Origin: Microtetraspora glauca
Lineage (GTDB): Bacteria > Actinomycetota > Actinomycetes > Streptosporangiales > Streptosporangiaceae
NCBI GenBank assembly: GCA_001570385.1
Contig: BBYL01000023.1
Location: 111,964-175,963 of the forward strand
DNA length: 64,000 nt
Direction: 5' to 3'
The position numbers were made by a program, and so were the translations under genes. Of the stretch, positions 52,683 to 60,323 are shown piece after piece; position 1 is the stretch's first letter; every line of letters starts with the position of its first letter. The notes under the pieces were generated by a model that saw only the letters and a program-made list of their open reading frames with translations, did not search any database and had not been told where the DNA came from.

Positions 52683-54343
52683 GTCCTCATCGCCCCTACG
52701 AGGGGTCGCAACACCCGGTGCCCGAACCGGACGCGGCCCCGGCTGAGGTCCTCATCGCCCCTACGAGGGGTCGCAACTGATTGATGAGGGGCTTTTCGTG
52801 TCCTCAGGTGACTAGTCCTCATCGCCCCTACGAGGGGTCGCAACGCCAGCAGCGCAGGCCCACGCTTGCCCGCCGAGCCCAGTCCTCATCGCCCCTACGA
52901 GGGGTCGCAACGCGGCGACTGCTCGGGCCTGGTCTGGCGGGCGAGTCCTCATCGCCCCTACGAGGGGTCGCAACTCGATGGCGGCGAGGACGTCCGCGTC
53001 GGCGCAGGTCCTCATCGCCCCTACGAGGGGTCGCAACCAGAATCAGCCATGGTGCCACACGTTCGTTTCCTGGGGTCCTCATCGCCCCTACGAGGGGTCG
53101 CAACGTAACCATGCGTTACCGGCCACCGCTCGCCACGCGGTCCTCATCGCCCCTACGAGGGGTCGCAACGCAGATCCTCCGCCGCTCTGCATGACGGATG
53201 AACGAGTCCTCATCGCCCCTACGAGGGGTCGCAACTCGAGGAAGCGGCGGAAGCGGGCGAGGGCGTCAGCGGTCCTCATCGCCCCTACGAGGGGTCGCAA
53301 CGCACGCCCCTACTGGGCAAGCCCTTCCCTTGGGAAGTCCTCATCGCCCCTACGAGGGGTCGCAACCGTGGCTGACACGCGTGGCCGAGTGGATGCACAA
53401 CAGTCCTCATCGCCCCTACGAGGGGTCGCAACACGCACGCGGCCCGGTCGGGTTGCCGACGACGAAGTCCTCATCGCCCCTACGAGGGGTCGCAACTGTG
53501 ACTCACGATCTCCGCCAGCTTCGGCACCGCGGTCCTCATCGCCCCTACGAGGGGTCGCAACCCGGAAGGTCCGCCGTCGTGTTCGCCGGTTCGGCGTCCT
53601 CATCGCCCCTACGAGGGGTCGCAACCGGTGAGCGCGTCCCGGCGGGCTGTCCCGAGCATGTCCTCATCGCCCCTACGAGGGGTCGCAACCGAATCAACTC
53701 CATCGCGAGATCCCAGTTCTGCGGCGTCCTCATCGCCCCTACGAGGGGTCGCAACCGAGTTACCAAGATCGAGCAGGAGATCAAGGGGAGTCCTCATCGC
53801 CCCTACGAGGGGTCGCAACAGCACGAGGGGGCCGTAGTTGACGGCACGCAAGAGTCCTCATCGCCCCTGCGAGGGGTCGCAACTCGAAGACGACGATCAT
53901 CTTCATGGTGTCGGCGTTGTGTCCTCATCGCCCCTACGAGGGGTCGCAACCGATTTACTCGGACCCGATCTCCGGGGTCTTCTGCAGTCCTCATCGCCCC
54001 TACGAGGGGTCGCAACACGCGGACGACGCGGTCTCGGTTCCGGTCGGTGAGCGTCCTCATCGCCCCTACGAGGGGTCGCAACACGGCGGACGGGCGGCGG
54101 CCGACACCGGATCTGCCGTCCTCATCGCCCCTACGAGGGGTCGCAACACGTCGAACCCGTACGTCGCGCACATGCTCTCGAGGTCCTCATCGCCCCTACG
54201 AGGGGTCGCAACGCGCCGGGCGGGACCAGCTTCGGCACGTCCCGGCGGTCCTCATCGCCCCTACGAGGGGTCGCAACACCCGGTCGCGAGGGCGAGCCGG
54301 ACCGTCACATGGTGTCCTCATCGCCCCTACGAGGGGTCGCAAC
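52683..54343 (+). CRISPR. CRISPR array 1 (26 repeats, 25 spacers)
   Basis: The 30-base repeat begins GTCCTCATCG, holds the short stem CCCC-TACGA-GGGG and ends GTCGCAAC. I count 26 copies starting at 52683, 52748, 52815 and so on to 54314. All but one look identical; the copy at 53854 has G for A in the stem loop. Spacers are about 33-38 bases and I saw no repeats among them. The leader lies on the left, so transcription is rightward, giving an 8-base GTCGCAAC-type 5' handle. No cas genes are in the window. Long open frames through the array are translated repeats only. Confidence 0.97.
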
Positions 54344-54617
54344 TAGGCCGAATGGGACTGTAAGAACAACGGCTCTGTCTCTCTTTCGGCTCTGTCTCTC
54401 TTTCGGCTCTGTCGCAGATTCGGTGGTGACGGAGCGTTAGGTGGACCTGCCGCCTGGAGATGAGCCAGCTCGGCAACAGCAGGATCGACGGCCGCTTCGT
54501 CCTCGAGCCCGACCCGCTCAATCTCGCCGGAGGAGGAGCGGATTGAGGTCGTCGGGCCGCCCGCCGACCTCGAAAGGCGGCACACCTACGACCCGGTCGA
54601 GGTAGCCGTTCGAGAGC
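54344..54617. other. Intergenic region with 17-bp tandem repeat
   Basis: Between array 1 and the response regulator there is no gene. Positions 54370-54412 hold two and a half copies of CGGCTCTGTCTCTCTTT. The rest is unremarkable. Confidence 0.6.
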
Positions 54618-55241
54618 TCAGCTGAGCCCGTGGCGGTGCGCGTAGGCGATGGCCTGCCCGCGATCGCGGCTGCCGGTCTTGGCGAAGATCCGGTTGATGT
54701 GTGTCTTCACGGTGGTCTCGCTGATGAACAATGTCCTGGCGATCTCGTGGTTGGACAGGCCACGGGCCATGTGGGTGAGCACGTCCAGTTCACGCGGAGT
54801 CAGCTGGTCCGGAGGCTCACCCGCATGCTGCTGTGCCAGGCGAACGAGGCGCGCGTGCACGGCCGGGTCAAGGAGGGCCTGTCCACGGGCGGCGGCACGC
54901 AACGCCCGGTCGATGTCGTCACGGCTGGCGTCCTTGGTGAGATAGCCCAAGGCGCCGACAGCGAGCGCGGCGCTGATCGACTCGTCGTCGCTGTAGGTGG
55001 TCAGCACGACGACGTGGGTCCCGGGATACCGGGCGGTGATCTCTCGCGTGGCCTCGATGCCGTCCATCCGCGGCATGCGCAGGTCCATCAGCACGACGTC
55101 GGGGGCGTTCTCGGCGACCACGGCCAGCGCCTGGCGACCGTCACCGGCGACGCCGATGACCTCGACGTCCGGCAGGCGCTCGCAGATGGTCGTCAGCCCG
55201 TCGCGGATCAGCGCCTGGTCGTCGACGATCAGTACTTTCAC
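54618..55241 (-). CDS. NarL/LuxR-family response regulator
   Basis: This 207-residue response regulator has a receiver domain (KVLIVDDQALIRDGLTTICE, phospho-Asp in DVVLMDLRMPRMDG, Thr in VVLTTYSDD, Lys in YLTKDAS). A LuxR-type DNA-binding domain is at the C-terminus (LTPRELDVLTHMARGLSNHE, IARTLFISETTVKTHINRIF). The start is GTG at 55241, overlapping the kinase stop as GTGA. Its kinase has lost the N-terminal part, so the regulator is probably orphaned or answers to another kinase. Confidence 0.9.
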   Translation of the reverse strand: MKVLIVDDQALIRDGLTTICERLPDVEVIGVAGDGRQALAVVAENAPDVVLMDLRMPRMDGIEATREITARYPGTHVVVLTTYSDDESISAALAVGALGYLTKDASRDDIDRALRAAARGQALLDPAVHARLVRLAQQHAGEPPDQLTPRELDVLTHMARGLSNHEIARTLFISETTVKTHINRIFAKTGSRDRGQAIAYAHRHGLS

Positions 55242-55561
55242 GCCGGGATCTCCGCGTGTACCCGCCAACCGCCGGCGTGCGGGCCGGCGGTGAAGACACC
55301 GCCGAGCAGGTCGATGCGCTCGTGCAGCCCGGCCAGGCCGTACCCGCCTCCGCTCGACGCCAGCTCACCGCCGGCGCCCTGCGGTGCGGTGTTGGTGACG
55401 GTCACCTCGGTGCTCTCTTCCCGGAAGCGCAGTTCGATGCTCACGGCGGCGCCGGGTGCGTGTTTGCGCGCGTTGGTCAGCGCCTCCTGTGCCACGCGCA
55501 ACAGTGCCAGCCCGGCCGCCGACGGCAGCAGCACTGGGACGCGCCAGGGCATGGCTCGCAA
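55238..55561 (-). pseudogene. NarL-type sensor histidine kinase, truncated to the ATPase domain
   Basis: Only the C-terminal HATPase domain remains (LLRVAQEALTNARKHAPGAA, GGGYGLAGLHERIDLLGG, GWRVHAEIPA). The HisKA_3 box with the phospho-accepting His, and the membrane sensor, are missing. Homology stops near 55540, directly before the CBASS operon, which reads the other way. I infer that insertion or recombination bringing in the CBASS genes removed the 5' part. The stop still overlaps the response regulator start. Confidence 0.8.
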
Positions 55562-55639
55562 TTTGGGCCGGGTTTGTCAGTGGTGGGTGGTAAGCCTGTT
55601 CTCCTGCCGGTCAGCTTCTCGGGTGAAGGGCGAACAGCT

Positions 55640-56638
55640 ATGGCGGGAGAGCGCTACGTCGACCACAAGGTCCTCAAGGCATTCGCGCAGAGCAAGGTAA
55701 ACGTGCCGGTCGAGGAGGCGAAGGAGCGCCGTCGACAAGTGAACCACCTGCGGGAGCGGCTGGAGGACTACATCGCCACCCACCCGGACTTCGACCTGGT
55801 GAAGCTCCGCGCGTCCGGCAGTACGGCCAAGCACACGGCGATCCGACGCAAGAGCGGCACGGGGTCCGACGCGGACGTTGCCGCCTACTTGCGCACCACG
55901 GACACCGACATCGACGTCTCGACGATGCTGACCTGGCTGCGAGACCGCTGCATCGAGGTCTATGGCGCAACGAAGGACGAGGACGACTTCAAGCCGTCGG
56001 ACCACGCCGTCGGGATCACCATGCGGAGCAGTGGTTTGAAGATCGACGTGGTGCCGGTGCTCTACACCGGCGAACCGGATGACAGGGGGTACCTGGTCAC
56101 CGCTGACGGCACCAAGGTGCTCACCTCGGTCACGCTGCACCTGGAGTTCATCAAGACGCGCAAGGACAAGGCCGGCGACGGGTACCGGGAGTTGATCCGG
56201 CTGCTGAAGGCGTGGATCCGCGAGAGCAAGGAAGTCGACCCGGAGCTGCGCTGCAAGTCGTTCCTGATCGAGCTCCTGGTGGCCCACCTGTGGGATGTCG
56301 GCTGGAATGGCGAGCCGCTCAAGGTCGACGACTACCCGGCAGCGATCGAGCAGGTTCTCTCCTACATCACCCGCACTGGCCTGAAGACGCCGATCGTCTT
56401 CACCGACTACTACAAGGCCGACGCGGTGAGTACGACGGCGGACAACATCCAGGTCTGGGACCCGGTCAACCCGGAGAACAACGTCGCGCGCGGCTACACC
56501 GAGCAGCACCGCCAGCGGCTGGTGAACCACTCCAGGACCACCCTCGACACCATCACGATGGCTGCCTACGCGGCCACAAAGGGCGAAGCGCTCGACGCCT
56601 GGCGCGAGCTGTTCGGACCCACCTTCCCGGGAGACTGA
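55640..56638 (+). CDS. CBASS CD-NTase (cyclic oligonucleotide synthase)
   Basis: This 332-residue cGAS/DncV-like nucleotidyltransferase shows the GS motif in LRASGSTAKHTAI (residues 60-61), the first metal acids in GSDADVAAYL (Asp77, Asp79), and the third in SGLKIDVVPVL (Asp136). An OAS-like helical C-terminal domain follows. On sensing infection it would make a cyclic di- or trinucleotide that activates the SAVED effector two genes on. Pairing with HORMA and TRIP13 genes places it with the CdnC/CdnD-type enzymes of type III CBASS. The ATG at 55640 follows GAAGGG; the upstream frame belongs to antisense kinase DNA. Confidence 0.9.
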   Translation: MAGERYVDHKVLKAFAQSKVNVPVEEAKERRRQVNHLRERLEDYIATHPDFDLVKLRASGSTAKHTAIRRKSGTGSDADVAAYLRTTDTDIDVSTMLTWLRDRCIEVYGATKDEDDFKPSDHAVGITMRSSGLKIDVVPVLYTGEPDDRGYLVTADGTKVLTSVTLHLEFIKTRKDKAGDGYRELIRLLKAWIRESKEVDPELRCKSFLIELLVAHLWDVGWNGEPLKVDDYPAAIEQVLSYITRTGLKTPIVFTDYYKADAVSTTADNIQVWDPVNPENNVARGYTEQHRQRLVNHSRTTLDTITMAAYAATKGEALDAWRELFGPTFPGD

Positions 56639-56640
56639 CC

Positions 56641-57156
56641 ATGACCGGCTCGTACACCAGATCCGCCTCCGCCTCATTCACGATCACCGACGCCCGCTAT
56701 GTCGGAGGCAGAGTCGGCGCCGACCTGCGCCTCTTGTACAACCTCTACGGCAAGCCCGTCCTCGACAGCATCGAGGACTACGCCGAGGAGGTCGCGATCC
56801 TCCTGCACCGCAAATTCCTCGACACCGTCGACTACGGGTTCCGCGACACGGGCACCAACGCCTGGAAGTTCCGCCTGCGCTACAAGGCCACGGCGGGCGG
56901 CCATCTCACCGATTCACGACCGGGCAGCTTCCCGGACCCGGTCGACCTCACCGGCTACGGCTTCCACAGCTTCCTGACCTACAGTTCCACCTTCGGGCTC
57001 CTGACCAGCAGCGAGCAGGCCGGAGTCAAGGAGGACCTGCCGATCTCCCGGACGACCGGCACCGCCCCAAGTGCCCTCGCGGGCACCACCACCACGGGGC
57101 ACGGCTACGCCCGCAACGGCGCCGGCGTTTCCCGCGACGTCTACGTCGCCTACTAG
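56641..57156 (+). CDS. cap7: CBASS HORMA-domain protein
   Basis: This 171-residue bacterial HORMA protein has the hallmark N-terminus SASFTITDARYVGGRVGADL, the region LRLLYNLYGKPVLDSIEDYA and LDTVDYGFRDTG. In type III CBASS, HORMA binds a closure peptide and the CD-NTase to switch on synthesis. The last ~45 residues are Thr/Gly/Ala-rich and probably disordered, and may contain a self-closure or partner-binding tail. It starts two bases after the CD-NTase stop. Confidence 0.88.
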   Translation: MTGSYTRSASASFTITDARYVGGRVGADLRLLYNLYGKPVLDSIEDYAEEVAILLHRKFLDTVDYGFRDTGTNAWKFRLRYKATAGGHLTDSRPGSFPDPVDLTGYGFHSFLTYSSTFGLLTSSEQAGVKEDLPISRTTGTAPSALAGTTTTGHGYARNGAGVSRDVYVAY

Positions 57157-57186
57157 TCCGGCGCCACCGGCAGGAGGAATGAGAAC

Positions 57187-58107
57187 GTGACCAGCCAGGA
57201 CGACCTGTTCCACCCCGTCATCGAACTGCCCGAGCCCATCCGCCGCGCCCGCTACGACCGCCTGGTCGGCCTGGACGGCATGAAGCTGCGCCTGCGCAAG
57301 GAAGCCGCGCTCCTCGCGGACCCGCGTCGGCTCCAGGTCTGGGCCGCCACCCACCACGGCGGCGATGTCGCCGCTCTCACCCTGTTCGCGGACCGGGCGC
57401 CGCTGTTCGTCTTCGCCGGCGACGTCGGCTCCGGCAAGTCGGCCTTGGCCGAGTCCTTCGGCTGCGACCTCGCCGACTTTCTCGGCCTGCCCGTCTACCT
57501 GTACCGGCTCAAGCTCGCCACTCGCGGCAGCGGCCTGGTAGGCGAGATGACCTCGCTCATCGGCGACGCCTTCGCCCACATGCACACGACGGGCAAGCGT
57601 TTGTCCGGCCCCCAGGGTGTGCGCGCCGTGCAGATCTTCGTCGTCGACGAGGCCGACGCCCTGGTGCAGTCCCGCGAGGCCCAGCAGATGCACCACGAGG
57701 ACCGGGCCGGTGTCGACGCGTTCCTGGCTGGCATCGACAGCCTGGTCGGTGCCCGGCTCCCGGTCATCGTTGTGCTATGCACCAACCGGCTCGGCGCCCT
57801 CGATCCAGCGGTTATGCGCCGCGCAGCGGCCACCTTCGTCTTCACCCGCCCCGGCGACGAGCAGCGCCACGCTGTCCTCACCCAGGCGCTCGACGGGCTC
57901 AGCATCCGGCCGGAGACCGTCCGCAAGGTCGTCGAGCTCACCGGCGCCACCGGCGACCGGCCTGGCTACACGTTCTCCGACCTTACCCAGCGTCTGGTTC
58001 CGGCCGCCGTCTTTCGTGCTTTCCCCGACCGGCCGGTCACCGACGAAGACCTCCTCGCCCTCGCCGAGGAGCTGGAGCCCACCCCCGCCTTCACCGAGGA
58101 GCGCTGA
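57187..58107 (+). CDS. cap6: CBASS TRIP13/Pch2-like AAA+ ATPase
   Basis: This 306-residue AAA+ ATPase is the remodeller that opens HORMA and shuts signalling off. Walker A is GDVGSGKSA (Lys84), Walker B is QIFVVDEADALV (Asp154, Glu155), the sensor-1 region is VVLCTNRLGALDPAVMRRAA, and a small helical lid follows (GYTFSDLTQRLVPAAVF). The start is GTG at 57187 after AGGAGGAAT. Its stop overlaps the effector start (TGATG). The gene set fits type III CBASS. Confidence 0.9.
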   Translation: MTSQDDLFHPVIELPEPIRRARYDRLVGLDGMKLRLRKEAALLADPRRLQVWAATHHGGDVAALTLFADRAPLFVFAGDVGSGKSALAESFGCDLADFLGLPVYLYRLKLATRGSGLVGEMTSLIGDAFAHMHTTGKRLSGPQGVRAVQIFVVDEADALVQSREAQQMHHEDRAGVDAFLAGIDSLVGARLPVIVVLCTNRLGALDPAVMRRAAATFVFTRPGDEQRHAVLTQALDGLSIRPETVRKVVELTGATGDRPGYTFSDLTQRLVPAAVFRAFPDRPVTDEDLLALAEELEPTPAFTEER

Positions 58108-59591
58108 TGGCCCATCTCCCCACCGCTGGCCCCACCAGCGTTCGCACCACCGGCGACTACTACCAGTGGCTCGTCGCCTGGGAGGCCTGTCTGACCCTCC
58201 TTCGCGAGGCCACCGCCCGCTCGCACAACCCCGTCCGCGCGGTCGGCGTCGAACTCGACAGCGTGGGCAACCTCGACGACGTCGTCCTGCTGCGTGACGT
58301 TCCTCCGAACACCTACAAACAGGTCAAGTACGCGGTTGACAGCGCCACGCCGGTTAACGAGGAGTACTTGACCAACCCCAGCGCCAACGGTGGTCCGTCG
58401 ATTTTCCAGAAGATCGCCAGGACGTGGAAGGAGTTGACCGCGGACGGCCGCAGCGCCGATCTACGCCTGGTCACCAACCGGGCGGCCGACCCCGAGGACG
58501 ACCTGATGGCGGGCCGCGACGCCCGCACTGGCCTCCTGATGCCCAAAGCGGCCATCGGCGGAGCCAGGTCGGACCGAGGCAAGGCCCGTGCCCGGTGGGC
58601 GCAGGAGGCAGGGCTGACCGAGGCCGAGCTCATCGACCTCTTGTCGGTGCTGCGCTTCGACCTGCCTCTGGACATGGTCTGGTACCAGGAGAAACTGCAA
58701 CTCCTTATGGCCGTCACCGGGCTTCGCCACGACCAGCGGGCGCTTGAGGAGGGAGCCGGCTGGATCGCCAAAATGGTCCGCGAGGGCCGACGGGAGCTCA
58801 CGCTGGCAATGATCGAGGCTGCCGTCGCCGAGCTTGACCTGAGGGCCGGCCCCGCCCGCGCCGTCCTGTCGATCGCCACTCTCAAGCCGGACCCGCTGGC
58901 AGCGAACGCAGACCATGCCATCGACTGGGTCGACCGCTTCGATGGCGACTCCGACTACACCAAGCGTCGCCCCCTCTCGCCGAACACCTGGGCCCAACTG
59001 CAGGCAGACATTGAGGCCGCCCCGAGACGCCTGCCTACCGGGACAACCGCCGTCTCCGTCACGGGCAGCATTCGTCTCGCGCCAGCCTTTCTGGTCGGTA
59101 CCACCTTCCGCATGGTCACCGGCACCGACCTCGCGGCAGTGCAGCGCGGGAGGGCCGGCAGCCAGCTCTGGTCCACCAACGACCCATTCGACGCCGCCTC
59201 GGCCCCGGGAGTCATCGAATACGAGATCGGCCAAGGCGACGAGGTCGCTGTCGCCATCGCCGTCGCGACGGATCCCGCTGAGGACGTCTTGGAGTACCTG
59301 CGCGAGCAGAACCTCCCCGTCAGCAAATTCATCGTCCTCACCCCGCCGAGCGGCACAGCAAACGACGGCTCCGTCCCCAACAGCACCGCCGCCAACGCCC
59401 TCGCAGTCGGCATCCGCGACCACGTCCGCCGCTCCACTCGCCGCGTCCGACGCATGCACCTCTTCCTCGCCTGCCCCATGGGACTTGCTGTTCTACTGGG
59501 CAACCGGTGGAACCGACTATGTCAGACCGTCGTGTACGAGGACATCAAGATCGACGACGGATACGAGGCGGCATTCATTGTGGAGGCATAA
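58107..59591 (+). CDS. cap4: CBASS effector: DUF4297-type nuclease fused to SAVED domain
   Basis: This 494-residue effector has an N-terminal endonuclease of the DUF4297/Cap4 kind (GDYYQWLVAWEACLTLL). A PD-(D/E)xK-like core is visible: Glu49 in VGVELDS, Asp57-Asp58 in NLDDVVLL and QVK (Lys74) in YKQVKYAV. A helical linker is followed by a SAVED sensor (residues ~300-494): KFIVLTPPSG, NALAVGIRDHVRR, RRMHLFLACPMGLAVLLGNRW and TVVYEDIKID. SAVED domains bind cyclic trinucleotides, oligomerise and unleash DNA cleavage, killing or arresting the infected cell. It is the last gene of the CBASS operon. Confidence 0.9.
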   Translation: MAHLPTAGPTSVRTTGDYYQWLVAWEACLTLLREATARSHNPVRAVGVELDSVGNLDDVVLLRDVPPNTYKQVKYAVDSATPVNEEYLTNPSANGGPSIFQKIARTWKELTADGRSADLRLVTNRAADPEDDLMAGRDARTGLLMPKAAIGGARSDRGKARARWAQEAGLTEAELIDLLSVLRFDLPLDMVWYQEKLQLLMAVTGLRHDQRALEEGAGWIAKMVREGRRELTLAMIEAAVAELDLRAGPARAVLSIATLKPDPLAANADHAIDWVDRFDGDSDYTKRRPLSPNTWAQLQADIEAAPRRLPTGTTAVSVTGSIRLAPAFLVGTTFRMVTGTDLAAVQRGRAGSQLWSTNDPFDAASAPGVIEYEIGQGDEVAVAIAVATDPAEDVLEYLREQNLPVSKFIVLTPPSGTANDGSVPNSTAANALAVGIRDHVRRSTRRVRRMHLFLACPMGLAVLLGNRWNRLCQTVVYEDIKIDDGYEAAFIVEA

Positions 59592-59633
59592 GTGGTTGGT
59601 CTGTGAGCCTTTGAGTGGTTCTGTCGTCGCCTG

Positions 59634-60095
59634 ATGGTGTGGGCGCGAGCGGAATCTATCGAGGGCGGGGAAGGAGACATCCCTCGTGGGAGCACGACAG
59701 CCAGACCCGGGACCGCTGGCCCGCAAGTACGTGAGCGGGTCACAGCCTGCCGGTACTCCGCAGCGTACAAGGCCCGGATCCTGCACGAGTACGAACAGCT
59801 CGACAAGGCCGGCAAAGGCGCGCTGCTGCGCCGCGAGGGCCTGTACTCCTCGCTGATCTCCAGTTGGAAGACCGCCCGAGACCATGGCGCGGCCGAGGCG
59901 CTGGCCCGGCCGGTCGGCCGCCCCAAAACCGACCCCCGGGACAAGAAGATCGACGAGCTGGAGGGCGAGGTCGAGCGGCTACGCGCCGAACTCGACAAGA
60001 CCCGCCACGTGATCGAGGTGCAGGGAAAGCCCTTCGCGCTGCTGGATCAGCTCGCCACCGGCAGTGAGAACCCGACGGCTCGGAGCGAGCAGTGA
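59634..60095 (+). CDS. IS3-family transposase OrfA (remnant element)
   Basis: The OrfA helix-turn-helix protein of an IS3-group element is largely intact from CRYSAAYKARILHEYEQLD through LRREGLYSSLISSWKTARD, GRPKTDPRDKKIDELEGEVE and the leucine-zipper tail ELDKTRHVIEVQGKPFALL. The first ~38 residues are unlike the family, so the true start is uncertain. It ends just inside the start of OrfB, which is truncated. The element therefore cannot make a full transposase. Confidence 0.75.
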   Translation: MVWARAESIEGGEGDIPRGSTTARPGTAGPQVRERVTACRYSAAYKARILHEYEQLDKAGKGALLRREGLYSSLISSWKTARDHGAAEALARPVGRPKTDPRDKKIDELEGEVERLRAELDKTRHVIEVQGKPFALLDQLATGSENPTARSEQ

Positions 60096-60178
60096 CCGCG
60101 ATCATCCAGACCGCGCAGGCCGAGGCGATCGTGGTACTCACCCCGCTGCTCGGACGCGCCGGAAGATCACGAAATTAA
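60092..60178 (+). pseudogene. IS3-family OrfB, truncated after 28 residues
   Basis: GTG at 60092 opens the usual OrfB frame overlapping OrfA, but only the first ~20 residues look like the family (TAIIQTAQAEAIVVLTPLLG). A stop at 60176-60178 follows unrelated sequence. The DDE catalytic part is absent, so a deletion or insertion cut the element here. Confidence 0.65.
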
Positions 60179-60323
60179 TGCCAGAGCCAGTTTTCAAGCG
60201 TCGTTGACATAGCCCGCTGAACCCTGGTCCAACGTCCCTGCATCTGGCACCCATGGCTACCGCCGCACGTGACCAGGCTCGGTACGTGCGGTCGGGGCGG
60301 CTCCTCTTCAATTGGCTCGAGAC

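Noticed and set aside
52781..54363. Several open frames of 60-382 codons across CRISPR array 1 on both strands
   Set aside because: They are translations of the 30-base repeat, giving periodic SSPLRGVAT, PHRPYEGSQ or LIAPTRGRN segments. None has a ribosome site.
55256..55639. N-terminal extension of the CD-NTase frame
   Set aside because: It runs antisense through the truncated kinase and has no CD-NTase similarity; ATG 55640 has its own ribosome site.
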